In this document: piece by piece, positions 43,001 to 50,600 of the stretch
Position numbering within the stretch: position 1 is the stretch's first letter
How the letters are laid out: the number at the start of each line of letters is the position of its first letter
Assembly: GCA_024402435.1 (NCBI GenBank)
Contig: JAKSTU010000012.1
Location: 1-63,832 of the forward strand
Source of the DNA: Treponemataceae bacterium
GTDB taxonomy: Bacteria > Spirochaetota > Spirochaetia > Treponematales > Treponemataceae
Reading direction: 5' to 3'
Length of the DNA stretch: 63,832 nt
Position numbers and translations under genes: made by a program
Notes under the pieces: generated by a model
The model's input: only the letters and a program-made list of their open reading frames with translations
Databases searched by the model: none
What the model was told of the DNA's origin: nothing

Positions 43001-44330
43001 CTTCCGGGTTGGCAACTGTTTCCATTACGAAGTTGTCATCAAAAGAAAGTTCAATATCCAAAGGCGGATCATTTATTATGTCATTCTTTTCTTTTTTCTT
43101 GGTTGGAATAAAATCTTCAAGAGAAACTGATTCTGTGGAGCTGTCTGAAAAATCGATTCCGAATTCATCCAAAGAAACGGATTCTGTTCCGTCGCCTGAA
43201 CCGCTGTCAAAGTCAACGCCGAATTCATCAAGACTGATTTCTTCTTCTTTTCCTGATTCAACGGCTGCTGTTACTGCGGCAATTGTTGATGCTGCAACAG
43301 GCATGTCCGGTTCTTCAAAATCCATTCCGTCAAGAAAATCATCTAAGCTGACTTCTTCTGTTGCATTGAAATCAATTTCTTCAGAAATATTTTCTTCTGA
43401 ATCGGCCGGAGCTACAAGACCTGTTTCCTCAAAAATTGAATTGTCAAAAGGATCTTTAGGTAATTCAGGGGTTGCCGGTTCAGATTCATTTTCAGTTGAT
43501 TCAATTGTTTCAGCAGAAGGCTGGTTTTCTTCTGAAACAGGTGTTTCAAAGATTGTTTCTTCAATTTCAGGAAGCTGGTCAAAAACCGGCATGTCTTCTG
43601 CCATAGTAACCGGTTCCTTTGATTCCAAAGAAAAATTTGTTTCCTTTTCATTGAAATTATCAAATAAAAGAGGATCTTCCTCCTGACTTAATGAATCGGT
43701 AAAAGAAAGCTCATCCAAAGATTCAGGAAAAGTGTCCTGAAAAACCGGATCAGGAATGTCTTCTTCTGTAGAAGTTGAAGCTGTTTCTTCAGATTCTGAA
43801 AAATCATAGGAAGACAAAGGTGTAAGTTCGTTGCTTTCTGAAAGATTCTCAAATTCCATGTCACCGAAAATTTCAGGTTCTTCATCGGAAGAAGTTTTTT
43901 CTTCAGTGTTTTCAGGTTCCGCAGTCAATGCATCTGCATCAAAATCCGCGATTCCTGCTGCTCCCAAAGAATCTGTGCTTTCACTCAGAACAGAATCATC
44001 AATATCATTGAATTCCAGATTTTCAGGTTGTTTTTGTTCAGTTTCTTCTATAATTGTATTTTGTGTTTCTGTTGTTTCTTCGGAAGAATCTCCCAAAAAG
44101 TCAGAAAGGGAAATTTCTTCTTCTGCGGGCAGGTCTGCGCTTACAGATTGAATCAGAGGATCTTCTTCTGTAAAAAGGGTGGAAGCTGTTTCGACAGTAA
44201 AGGTATTGTCAAAAGGATTTATGGAAAGAGAATCAGGCACAGGACGTTTTACCCATACTCCGTATTTTTCCAGTTCTTCCGACTGCATGTTGTTCAAATC
44301 ATTGTTTTTGTTTTCTTGTTCAAGAGACAT
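40029..44330 (-). CDS. very large acidic repeat protein, probably scaffold-like
   Basis: About 1433 residues from the ATG at 44330, which follows GGGGAG; a GTG at 44336 would add two residues. Composition is dominated by Glu, Asp, Pro, Ser and Val, with no signal peptide or membrane segment. Short motifs recur: Ser-Leu-Asp-Glu-Phe types ('VSLDEFGIDF', 'ISLDEFGVDF', 'VSLDDFLDG') in the N-terminal half, Glu-Glu-Pro-Val-Val type repeats in the middle, and 'ALSGDELNNIL' and 'ISEDELARAL' later. A predicted coiled coil follows 'LNQIMNELSALRSEINTLRT'. The last 70 residues look folded. Function unknown; a flexible hub for the operon's other products is one possibility. Confidence 0.7.
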   Translation of the reverse strand: MSLEQENKNNDLNNMQSEELEKYGVWVKRPVPDSLSINPFDNTFTVETASTLFTEEDPLIQSVSADLPAEEEISLSDFLGDSSEETTETQNTIIEETEQKQPENLEFNDIDDSVLSESTDSLGAAGIADFDADALTAEPENTEEKTSSDEEPEIFGDMEFENLSESNELTPLSSYDFSESEETASTSTEEDIPDPVFQDTFPESLDELSFTDSLSQEEDPLLFDNFNEKETNFSLESKEPVTMAEDMPVFDQLPEIEETIFETPVSEENQPSAETIESTENESEPATPELPKDPFDNSIFEETGLVAPADSEENISEEIDFNATEEVSLDDFLDGMDFEEPDMPVAASTIAAVTAAVESGKEEEISLDEFGVDFDSGSGDGTESVSLDEFGIDFSDSSTESVSLEDFIPTKKKEKNDIINDPPLDIELSFDDNFVMETVANPEDNIEGENDFMDAVFTGDSFDNFDDIFENITDIGETSTPAEEPAAASSEISFDDVSEFDDLLNSFSDEAPVAKAETGAVSVSGPAKQRDYDLFVSMEDEEKPAAQSATVHEEEEEEAVVELYTDSDDSEGFNISAPIEGASSSFSLSDMADFDDSIEFIDETNPFDQAQDQVAVQETDPAQDQSLPEEIVTENIAESEEVPSDPEQETIITKDENVMQDLSLPEDLDLPDDIDLNEAFNLIDSTDFSALTEEFAEEPATAEEEPVQTEEPVVAEDEPIVTEEPVVAEDQPIVTEEPAFDEVPAFAAEEPVVTEEPVADEVPAFAAEEPVVTEEPVVDAEEPVVTEEPVVEEEPAFDAASPTPVNENEETAMPKEEPCAFQYETDNEYPIFQDEEEPMEEPIPEPEVSDAEESFLSTQPEFDQNEMNAFVGTVDSAENDKNDLSQFAADTITDSDIPTVSSLLSDFDNKLDNSSISEYTDSVDFTEDFTSMNEEPIISDSNTSTADVLNQIMNELSALRSEINTLRTDIDALKANKSEEPEQFIPQEVSEDIPATEDPVIEPAAEEPAETSGGFFADDGEDDTIALSGDELNNILNSADFTEENAEDQVVEDQPAEETPAETDLDSEAEIEPMAQIEEDMSVEMPEIEEPIIEEPAFEENDYGLDDPEAEVPTELPDEIDIPQMENTFDEPAEEPVVSDESIIIEETDEPVAEEPAFEEPVIDEPEPEVEETVSEEIAADEPVMEDNSAFADIMADIQDSAEEETSDVSISEDELARALQSTPVTEEAPVEEPVFEEPVAEETPAEPEAFTEEPACEEPVFEEVSEEVEDDIDETPTDKMFESEDWNEPKISEEEILGDASFEDNGISLDEDFEVPAGETDDFASEVSEEDAVDEPVAEELNSFEEPAVPEIEETVPETAEPAPEEVPEEPAASLAAEDSSAVPDELKQDVKSVLLYMDQLLENLPEEKIAEFARSEHFEVYRKLFTELGLA
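41940..42215. repeat. in-frame tandem DNA repeats inside the acidic protein gene
   Basis: Near-identical units such as CCTCTGTCACGACAGGTTCT recur, and a unit containing GCGGCAAAAGCGGGCACTTC occurs twice about 60 bases apart. They encode Glu-Glu-Pro-Val-Val-Thr type repeats. High nucleotide identity suggests recent expansion and possible length variation between strains. Confidence 0.75.
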
Positions 44331-44394
44331 ATTCACTCCCCGAAGATGAACTCTGAAAATGCGCAGAAATTTTCAGAGATTTTCATAGGTTGTT

Positions 44395-44420
44395 TTATCG
44401 GCATTTTCTGTGAATTTCTA
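44395..44420 (-). promoter_or_regulatory. sigma28-like promoter for the acidic protein/DUF115 operon
   Basis: On the minus strand, a perfect GCCGATAA (44395-44402) with TAGAAATT (44413-44420) ten bases upstream, against the consensus TAAAGTTT-N11-GCCGATAA. The -35 matches five of eight and spacing is one short. Expected start near 44385, 55 bases before the ATG. Confidence 0.5.
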
Positions 44421-44510
44421 GAGGATTTTTTTTTACAAGTCATGTAGGGATTTTTTTGAGTTCATCGGCAACAATTGCTTTCGGCGGAGTTCAGTGGTAT
44501 GCGTTTATCG

Positions 44511-44534
44511 TGTGCAAGAAATTGTGCAAGAAAT
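44511..44534. repeat. perfect 12-base tandem duplication
   Basis: TGTGCAAGAAAT occurs twice in direct succession (44511-44522, 44523-44534). It may be slippage or a pair of protein sites; nothing else supports a role. Confidence 0.6.
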
Positions 44535-44632
44535 TGGGGAAAAATCAGTATGAGGAAAAAATTACAAAAAGATTTACGATTTTTTGATTTTCATAAGTGT
44601 GGAAATTTGAATAACGTGCCGAAAAAATTCCT

Positions 44633-45094
44633 ATGTCGCATATAAAGTTTTTGATTTCATTAATAATCGGTATTGCAATTTACACAGTTTTCAGCGTTGT
44701 AGCAGGACAGAACGGAATTCTTGCTTACAGACAGCTTTATGAACAGAAACTTGTACTTACCGAACATGTTTCAGAACTTAATGCGATAAACGAAAGTCTT
44801 GTTACTGATTATCGTGCTCTGCAAAGTGACCGGGCTACCATTGAATCTTTTGCAAAAAAACTCGGATTGGTTGAAGATGGCCAGTTTCTGGTAAAAATCA
44901 ACGGACTGTCTGAGCGGGAACTGCGGGTTTATGATACCGGAACCGTAATGAGAATTGAGCCGGTTTCATACATTGATGAACGCAGCTGCAAAATTGCAGG
45001 TATTGCAGGATTCTTTGTTTCCCTCATGCTTTTCTTTATTCAGTCACTTTCCGTCTATGCACGGAATTCCCGCCTTGCAAAAGAAACAATCTGA
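44633..45094 (+). CDS. FtsB/DivIC-like septum formation protein with extra C-terminal membrane segment
   Basis: 153 residues. A membrane segment (about 5-25) is followed by a coiled coil ('YEQKLVLTEHVSELNAINES' to about 70) and a short domain with 'FAKKLGLVEDGQFLVKI', the usual FtsB/DivIC layout. Unlike the usual family it has a second membrane segment at about 120-142. FtsB-type proteins join FtsL and FtsQ in the divisome. The ATG has no clear ribosome-binding site. Its stop overlaps the start of tsaC by one base (TGATG), so the two are coupled. Confidence 0.68.
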   Translation: MSHIKFLISLIIGIAIYTVFSVVAGQNGILAYRQLYEQKLVLTEHVSELNAINESLVTDYRALQSDRATIESFAKKLGLVEDGQFLVKINGLSERELRVYDTGTVMRIEPVSYIDERSCKIAGIAGFFVSLMLFFIQSLSVYARNSRLAKETI

Positions 45095-45684
45095 TGACCA
45101 TTCTTAAAACTGATTCTGATTCTGCACAAAAAACTGCCGAAGCTCTCTGTTCCGGCAAAATCGTTATTGTTCCTACGGACACTGTTTACGGGTTCAGCGG
45201 CCTTGTCTGCTCCCGGTTTGATTCCAAAGCGCTGATTTTTGCCGCAAAAGGGCGGGCTGAGAACAAACCGCTTATCCAGCTTGTAAGCAGCGTAGAAATG
45301 CTTGCCTGCTACACAAATGATGTGATTCCTGAAGAACTTACCGCTTTGTGGCCGGGTCCTCTTACAATCATCGTGAACAATCTTGAAGGCGGCACAACTG
45401 CTTTCAGGTGTCCGGGCGAAAAATGGCTGCGTGAAGTAATTGAACTTTCAGGCGGCCCCCTTTATTCCACCAGCGTGAACAAAAGCGGCGAACCTGTGCT
45501 TCATGATGTACGCACAATGGAAGAAGTTTTTGCACAGGATGTGGCACTGATTGTAGACGGCGGAGATGCTGACCCGGACGCCAAACCTTCAACAATTGTT
45601 GCATTGTCCGGCAACGGGGTTAAAATCATACGTCAGGGCGCGCTCAGTGTTCCTGAACACCTGCTTTCTGAAAAGCAACTCTAG
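45094..45684 (+). CDS. tsaC: L-threonylcarbamoyladenylate synthase
   Basis: 196 residues, the short TsaC form without a Sua5 C-terminal domain. It has 'GKIVIVPTDTVYGFSG' (residues about 18-33), 'KGRAENKPLIQLV' and 'ALWPGPLTIIV', followed by 'RCPGEKW' and 'SVNKSGEPV' in the dsRNA-binding-like core. It makes the threonylcarbamoyl-AMP used for the t6A37 modification of tRNAs. The last 41 bases overlap the GNAT gene on the opposite strand. Confidence 0.9.
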   Translation: MTILKTDSDSAQKTAEALCSGKIVIVPTDTVYGFSGLVCSRFDSKALIFAAKGRAENKPLIQLVSSVEMLACYTNDVIPEELTALWPGPLTIIVNNLEGGTTAFRCPGEKWLREVIELSGGPLYSTSVNKSGEPVLHDVRTMEEVFAQDVALIVDGGDADPDAKPSTIVALSGNGVKIIRQGALSVPEHLLSEKQL

Positions 45685-46138
45685 GCGATCCGTCCTCAAT
45701 GTAAATGATTCCGCAGTAAGTGAATCCGGCTTTTGACAGAGTGTTCTGCATCGGTTTGTTGTCTGCATGTGTGTCCACGCGGATATTGTCTGTTTTTTTT
45801 GCGCAGAAGTCCAAAGCCCGCTGGAAAAATCCGTGATGAATTCCGTCAGAAGCAATTCTGTGAATTGTCCCGTAAGGTTCATCGTTAAGCCATTTTCCTT
45901 CATAAATCTTTTTGTAAGTTGCGTCTTCTCCCAAAATGAAGGCAAAAACTCCTGTCAGTTCAGAATCAGTTTCTTCAACGTAAAGATTATTTTGTGAAAT
46001 GTCGTTCCTCAGCAGTTCTTCCGAAGGATATCCGTTAATCCATTGGGAATTGTTTCCGTTCTGACGCATAAAGTTGCGCCCGATGTTGAAAAGTTCTGTA
46101 ATTCTTTCCAAGTCATCAATTTTTGCGTTTCTGATCAT
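45644..46138 (-). CDS. GNAT-family acetyltransferase
   Basis: 164 residues. 'MIRNAKIDDLERITELFNIG' starts a GNAT fold, with 'GTIHRIASDGIHHGFFQRAL' in place of the acetyl-CoA loop and 'NKPMQNTLSKAGFTYCGII' near the C-terminus. Substrate unknown. The acetyl-CoA loop lacks the usual Arg/Gln-Gly-x-Gly, though this shape is seen in one GNAT branch common in Firmicutes and spirochaetes. The ATG has no ribosome-binding site and lies six bases after a TAAAAT box. Confidence 0.78.
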   Translation of the reverse strand: MIRNAKIDDLERITELFNIGRNFMRQNGNNSQWINGYPSEELLRNDISQNNLYVEETDSELTGVFAFILGEDATYKKIYEGKWLNDEPYGTIHRIASDGIHHGFFQRALDFCAKKTDNIRVDTHADNKPMQNTLSKAGFTYCGIIYIEDGSPRVAFQKAGVQEH

Positions 46139-46144
46139 GATGAG

Positions 46145-46173
46145 ATTTTATGGAAATTGACGTCTTGTTGCAA
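46145..46173 (-). promoter_or_regulatory. promoter of the GNAT gene, apparently leaderless
   Basis: On the minus strand, TTGCAA (46168-46173), 17-base spacer, TAAAAT (46145-46150), then six bases to the ATG at 46138. It overlaps the lepB promoter on the other strand. Confidence 0.5.
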
Positions 46174-46186
46174 TAAATGGTATTGT
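46157..46186 (+). promoter_or_regulatory. promoter of lepB, apparently leaderless
   Basis: TTGACG (46157-46162), 18-base spacer, TATTGT (46181-46186), then six bases to the ATG at 46193. No ribosome-binding site. It overlaps the divergent GNAT promoter, so the two may compete for RNA polymerase. Confidence 0.5.
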
Positions 46187-46192
46187 TTTTCT

Positions 46193-46900
46193 ATGGCTCA
46201 GTCACAGTTTGATTTTTCCGTAGAATTGAAGCGCCAGTTGCAGCGCAAAATTCTGCTTTTGATAATTGTTTTTCTTGTAGTTTTCACGGTAATCAATCTT
46301 TTGTTTTCATTCATAATTTTTCCTGTTTCAGTGGTGTCTGAATCAATGGCGCCTGAATACAGCAGCGGAAGCCGGGTTTTTGTTGCAGTTACCAACGGAG
46401 AAAAACCTATGTTCTGGCAGAAACAGGATATTGTGCGCGGTTCAGTTGTGTATCTTAATCCTGATTTTTCCGAGTACAAAGGCTGGCTGCCGGAATTGGG
46501 AAAAATGTTCGGAAACTTTTTCCTTTTCCAGAACTACAACACAATCCTTGAGGGCGGAATTTCTGCCAATGCGGACACTTTGCGCCGAGTTGTGGGAATG
46601 CCCGGTGACACAATCTACATGAAAAACTACGAGCTTTATGTAAAACCGGCAGGAGAGAGTCATTTTCTTACTGAATCGGAAATGGCTCAGATTACTTACG
46701 AAACTTCCATAGAAGGAAGCACCGCTCATGACGGAAGAATCGGTGTGCCTCAAGAAATGGACGAAATTGTTTTGGGCGACAACGAATACTTTCTTCTTGC
46801 AGACAACCGGGTTTTCTCCATTGACTCACGTTTTTACGGACCTGTAAAAGCTTCTCAGATCAAAGGTGTTGCGGTCTGGCGGTTCTTCCCATTCAACTGA
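46193..46900 (+). CDS. lepB: signal peptidase I with Arg at the general-base Lys position
   Basis: 235 residues from the ATG at 46193; the in-frame region back to 46043 overlaps another gene. One membrane segment (about 18-45) is followed by the nucleophile box 'SESMAPEY' (Ser51). The next family box, normally Lys-Arg-x-x-Gly-x-Pro-Gly-Asp, reads 'LRRVVGMPGD', so Arg131 stands where the catalytic Lys is expected. Later boxes 'GDNEYFLLADNR' and 'DSRFYGPV' are normal. The enzyme should cut signal peptides at the outer face of the inner membrane. See the findings for the Lys change. Confidence 0.85.
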   Translation: MAQSQFDFSVELKRQLQRKILLLIIVFLVVFTVINLLFSFIIFPVSVVSESMAPEYSSGSRVFVAVTNGEKPMFWQKQDIVRGSVVYLNPDFSEYKGWLPELGKMFGNFFLFQNYNTILEGGISANADTLRRVVGMPGDTIYMKNYELYVKPAGESHFLTESEMAQITYETSIEGSTAHDGRIGVPQEMDEIVLGDNEYFLLADNRVFSIDSRFYGPVKASQIKGVAVWRFFPFN

Positions 46901-46912
46901 TTTTTTTGCTTT

Positions 46913-48085
46913 ATGGCAGCACTTTATATCCACATTCCTTTTTGTCTTTCAAAATGTGCTTACTGTGATTTTTTTTCTTTGCCTGTAAAATCCGTAAGCG
47001 ATGAATATGTGGAGTCTCTCTGTGCGGAAATTCCTTTAAGGTGCAGACAGTTCGGTACAGATTTTTTTGAAACTGTATATTTTGGCGGCGGAACTCCAAG
47101 CCTTCTGTCTGCTTTTCAACTTGAAAAAATCCTGAAAACTGTTTTTTCATCTTCACGGAAAATGCCGGAAGAAATCACCATTGAAGCGAATCCTGCTGAC
47201 CTGACTCAGGATTTTCTCGGAAAAATCGATTCTTTCGGAATAAACAGGCTTTCTGTTGGAATTCAGTCTGTAGATCCGGAAGTTTTGCGCACTTTGAACC
47301 GCAGAAGTGATTCGGAATGCATTTTTTCTGCTTTGGAGTTTCTTGAAAATTTTTGGGCCGGCCGTAAAAATCACAGGCTTTCTCTGGATTTTATATCAGG
47401 TTTGCCGGGCCTTTCCGATGAAGTTTTTATGAAAGGCCTTGAACTTGGTTCAAGTTGCGGTGCTGATCACATTTCTCTTTATGCCCTTTCTCTTGAAGAA
47501 GAAACTCCATTGTACAAAATGGTGGACGCTGGAAAAGTCCCTTATGATCAGGATACAAATGACAGACAATGGCTTATGGGCCGGGGTTTTCTTGAACAGC
47601 ATGGGTTTTCTCAGTACGAAGTTTCCAATTTCTGCAGGCCCGGTTGTCAAAGCCGTCACAACATGACTTACTGGCTTTTGAATGATTACATCGGGGTTGG
47701 GGCAGGAGCCACGGGAACAATCGGGAATTTGCGTTATTCGGACAAAGATGATGTGTGCGCTTATTGCAAAGCTTTGGCTGCCGGACAACTGCCGCCTGAA
47801 GAAACAGAAGATTTGGATGAAAAGACAAAAGAGTTTGAATTTCTTATGATGGGATTCCGGTTAAGACAGGGAATAAGCGGATCTGAATACTTTAAAAGAT
47901 TCGGACACAGCTTTGAAGAGCGGATTTGCGGCAACGGGCAGAACCGCAATGACGAAGTTTTTGCCCGCTGGCAGAAAAAAGGGCTTGCATACACTTACAG
48001 CGCTCAGGACAAGTCGGACACATTCTATGCTTTGACCGGGGAAGGACTCCTGCTTCTGAACCGGTTCCTTACCGAGCTGCTGTAA
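46913..48085 (+). CDS. hemW: HemW-like radical SAM heme chaperone
   Basis: 390 residues. It starts 'ALYIHIPFCLSKCAYCDF' with the Cys-x3-Cys-x2-Cys iron-sulfur motif at 11, 15 and 18, followed by 'VYFGGGTPS' and 'EANPADLT'. The C-terminal HemN-like domain has 'GRGFLEQHGFSQYEVSNF'. The CDFF-type motif (Cys-Asp-Phe after the third Cys) marks HemW, a heme carrier, not a true coproporphyrinogen oxidase. It begins 12 bases after lepB and is probably co-transcribed with it. Confidence 0.87.
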   Translation: MAALYIHIPFCLSKCAYCDFFSLPVKSVSDEYVESLCAEIPLRCRQFGTDFFETVYFGGGTPSLLSAFQLEKILKTVFSSSRKMPEEITIEANPADLTQDFLGKIDSFGINRLSVGIQSVDPEVLRTLNRRSDSECIFSALEFLENFWAGRKNHRLSLDFISGLPGLSDEVFMKGLELGSSCGADHISLYALSLEEETPLYKMVDAGKVPYDQDTNDRQWLMGRGFLEQHGFSQYEVSNFCRPGCQSRHNMTYWLLNDYIGVGAGATGTIGNLRYSDKDDVCAYCKALAAGQLPPEETEDLDEKTKEFEFLMMGFRLRQGISGSEYFKRFGHSFEERICGNGQNRNDEVFARWQKKGLAYTYSAQDKSDTFYALTGEGLLLLNRFLTELL

Positions 48086-48109
48086 GTTTGCAGGTTTGCA
48101 GCTGAAAAA

Positions 48110-48697
48110 TCAGTCTTCTACGGAGAATTCCACGTCTTCTGCGTCCGCTTCGGTAACAGTGCCTACAATGAAATTCTGTTTTTCTTTTGCTTTATAAGTC
48201 CAGACAGCAAGTACAACGGCCGCAATAACGATTACTACGCCAAGAACCCGCACAATGATTTCTCCCACTGTGGCCGGCATGATGAAGAGCACAACTGAAA
48301 GAATTGCAGAAATCAGGATTTCGCCGATAAAGGGCTTTGTCTCAACACCGTTGTTTTTGAGCATGTAAACATCGTACACTTGAACAAGACAGGAAACTGC
48401 AAGTTCTGTGGCCAGAATGTACATCATGATTGTCCATGCGGTTTTTGCGATTGCAAGGGGAAGAATTACGGCAAGAAGACCGACTATTACGCCAAGAAGA
48501 GAACGGCCTGTCACTGTCCAAAGGAATACGGGTGAATCAACCAGATGGCGCGCCGTAAAAAATGCAAATACTCCGCTTGCAACAGAAGCAATACCTGCCA
48601 GAATTACAAGGACTTTAATGAATGAAGATGGAGCTGAAATCATCATCAGTCCCAAAACCATTGCAAGAACTGCAAAAATGTAAAAATGCTTTTTCAT
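48110..48697 (-). CDS. HdeD/DUF308-family membrane protein
   Basis: 195 residues with six likely membrane segments in three hairpins and a short charged tail ending 'EADAEDVEFSVED'. The repeated hydrophobic pattern with 'GLLAVILPLAIAKTAWTIM' fits the DUF308/HdeD family, linked to acid or general stress in other bacteria but not understood. GGAGAA precedes the ATG. It follows the antiporter gene by 26 bases and is probably in its operon. Confidence 0.7.
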   Translation of the reverse strand: MKKHFYIFAVLAMVLGLMMISAPSSFIKVLVILAGIASVASGVFAFFTARHLVDSPVFLWTVTGRSLLGVIVGLLAVILPLAIAKTAWTIMMYILATELAVSCLVQVYDVYMLKNNGVETKPFIGEILISAILSVVLFIMPATVGEIIVRVLGVVIVIAAVVLAVWTYKAKEKQNFIVGTVTEADAEDVEFSVED

Positions 48698-48723
48698 ATG
48701 ATTCTCCGTGTATAATTTTGCAC

Positions 48724-50451
48724 TTATTTGTCCAGTTCGGCAAGTTTTTTGTGCAGTTCCATAACCTGAAGATGCAGATAATGGTCAACTACCGGTTTTT
48801 CAACAATGCCAAGAAGGTTTCCATCATCATCAACAACAGGAAGTGCTTCCGTGTCGGTGGCTTCAAAAAGCTGATAAACATCGGGAACAAGCATGTCAGG
48901 TTTTACCGATGTTTTGCAGGGTTCCTGAATGTCCATTGCCATGATTCCGTCAGACATCTCCATAATCAGAAGACATTCCTTAAGATGATCCAGTGTAATC
49001 ATTCCGGCAAATTTTCCGTCTGCAGTTTTTACAGCGTAATTCAAGTTCTGATGTGTACTGAATGAATCAAGAATCTGATGGAGTCTTGTAGTTTCCGTAA
49101 CAATGGCCGGGGAATCCGGAGAACAGATTGAAAGACCCTGCATCGTAACATCCTGAACACGGCAGGTTTTCATAATGTCTTCTTCGCAAATATCAAGACC
49201 GCATTCTCCAGCACCGTTTACAGCATGTTTTACGCATACAGGACCCAGAATCTGTACCACAAAAGTAGTGGCAGTAATGATCAGAATGATTGTAGGACCG
49301 AGGCTGTCTGCGTAAGTCTGGCCTGCCGCAATACTCAGTCCGATAGCAACACCGGCCTGGCTCAAAAGACACCAGGGCAAGTATTTCTGAACGGTTTTAG
49401 GTGCGTGGGTCAGTTTGGAACCGACGCGGGAACCGATTGATTTTCCTACAGTACGGCAGATGATGTAAAGAAGTGCGATAATGCCCACATAAGGAGTAAC
49501 GTTCCATACATTCAGCTTGGCACCTACAAGGACAAAGAACAGAACGTAAATGGGCGGTGTGAATTTTTCAACAAGGGAAAATGTGGGACGTGTTTTTGCA
49601 GGAGCAAAGTTGACCATGAAAAATCCGATGGACATTGCTGCAAGAATGTTGTCCAAATCAAGGAAGCTGCAGATTCCCGTTGAAAGGAAGAGCGACCCCA
49701 ATGAGAAGGCGAGGATTCGGCCTTCGTCAGTCATTACGTTTCTGATGAATTTGCTCAGCAGGAATCCGATTGCAGAACCGAGAGCGATAGAAACGAAAAC
49801 ATCGTAGGCAAGAGTGAGCAGCTGTTTGCCCAATGTTCCGCCTGTGTAACCGAGCAGTGAACTTGCAATGCTTGAAGCAAAGGCATAAAGAATCAGTGCT
49901 ACGGCGTCATCCATTGCAACAATGCCGAGAACTGTTGTTGTAAGCGGTCCACGTGTCCTGTTTTCCCGCAGAACATCAGTTGTGGCCGCAGGAGCCGTTG
50001 CAGAAGAAATTGCACCAAGAATAAGTCCCAGTGCCAAAGAAGTGCTGAAATCTTTTGTAATAAGGAAAGAAACAGTTGTTACGACAAAACTTACTACAAA
50101 AAAAGGAACAATTGCTTCAAAAAGAAGGATGCCCGTAAACTGTTTTCCGTATTTTTTCAGTACGGAAAGTTTCAGTTCACCGCCGATTAGGAAACCGATG
50201 AGTGACAAAGCAACGGAACTTACCGGATCCAAAGAAACGATTACAAGTGAACTGAGCACCTGAAATCCTGACTGACCGATTATGATGCCGATTACGATAT
50301 AACCGACAACCTGAGGAATCTTGAGTTTCTGGAAAAGTCTTCCGCCCATTGCACCGAGCAGAAGAATGATGCCCATGAGCAGAACAAGGTTTGCGCCGTT
50401 AAGAGCATTGAAATGCATAAAATCAGGAAGAAACTGAGCAAAAATATTCAT
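48724..50451 (-). CDS. KefB/NhaS-type cation:proton antiporter with CBS domains
   Basis: About 575 residues from the ATG at 50451. The first 390 residues have 11-13 membrane segments of the CPA2 family, for instance 'LKIPQVVGYIVIGIIIGQSG' and 'LGLILGAISSATAPAATTDV'. Residues about 440-560 hold two CBS domains, which bind adenine nucleotides and gate transport. It should exchange Na+ or K+ for protons across the inner membrane. A longer form starting at TTG 50568 is rejected: a promoter (TGGACT-17-TAAGAT) ends seven bases before the ATG. Confidence 0.85.
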   Translation of the reverse strand: MNIFAQFLPDFMHFNALNGANLVLLMGIILLLGAMGGRLFQKLKIPQVVGYIVIGIIIGQSGFQVLSSLVIVSLDPVSSVALSLIGFLIGGELKLSVLKKYGKQFTGILLFEAIVPFFVVSFVVTTVSFLITKDFSTSLALGLILGAISSATAPAATTDVLRENRTRGPLTTTVLGIVAMDDAVALILYAFASSIASSLLGYTGGTLGKQLLTLAYDVFVSIALGSAIGFLLSKFIRNVMTDEGRILAFSLGSLFLSTGICSFLDLDNILAAMSIGFFMVNFAPAKTRPTFSLVEKFTPPIYVLFFVLVGAKLNVWNVTPYVGIIALLYIICRTVGKSIGSRVGSKLTHAPKTVQKYLPWCLLSQAGVAIGLSIAAGQTYADSLGPTIILIITATTFVVQILGPVCVKHAVNGAGECGLDICEEDIMKTCRVQDVTMQGLSICSPDSPAIVTETTRLHQILDSFSTHQNLNYAVKTADGKFAGMITLDHLKECLLIMEMSDGIMAMDIQEPCKTSVKPDMLVPDVYQLFEATDTEALPVVDDDGNLLGIVEKPVVDHYLHLQVMELHKKLAELDK

Positions 50452-50458
50452 GGGGACA

Positions 50459-50487
50459 ATCTTAGCAACTTGCGCATTGATAGTCCA
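50459..50487 (-). promoter_or_regulatory. antiporter promoter, apparently near-leaderless
   Basis: On the minus strand, TGGACT (50482-50487), 17-base spacer, TAAGAT (50459-50464), then seven bases to the ATG at 50451. No ribosome-binding site is present. Confidence 0.42.
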
Positions 50488-50600
50488 TAAAAAAAACTGC
50501 AAAAAAACGCAATAAAAAGTAACACTTTTCACTTGATTCAGGGTTTTGTATAATGATTCTGAAAACAAACAGGAAATTCAAAGACATAAAGAGGTAAATC

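Larger units (their letters stand above)
44331..44632. other. 302-base divergent control region
   Basis: Gap between the acidic protein gene and the FtsB-like gene. It holds the sigma28-like promoter at 44395-44420 on the minus strand, the 12-base tandem repeat at 44511-44534, and a weak sigma70-like TTGATT-17-TTGAAT for the plus-strand gene near 44580-44610. No coding sequence or RNA gene is seen. Confidence 0.5.

Noticed and set aside
42787..43686. 299-residue Ser-rich open frame on the plus strand inside the acidic protein gene
   Set aside because: It is the complement of Glu/Asp/Ser codons; antisense to GAA/GAT/TCT-rich coding gives long Ser/Phe frames. No ribosome-binding site, and other antisense frames of the same type occur along the whole gene.
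46043..46192. 50-residue extension of signal peptidase I
   Set aside because: It overlaps the divergent GNAT gene and the promoter; the extension has no family similarity.
50452..50568. N-terminal extension of the antiporter to a TTG at 50568
   Set aside because: The added residues include a promoter sequence and would place a non-family hydrophobic stretch before the first membrane segment; ATG 50451 fits better.
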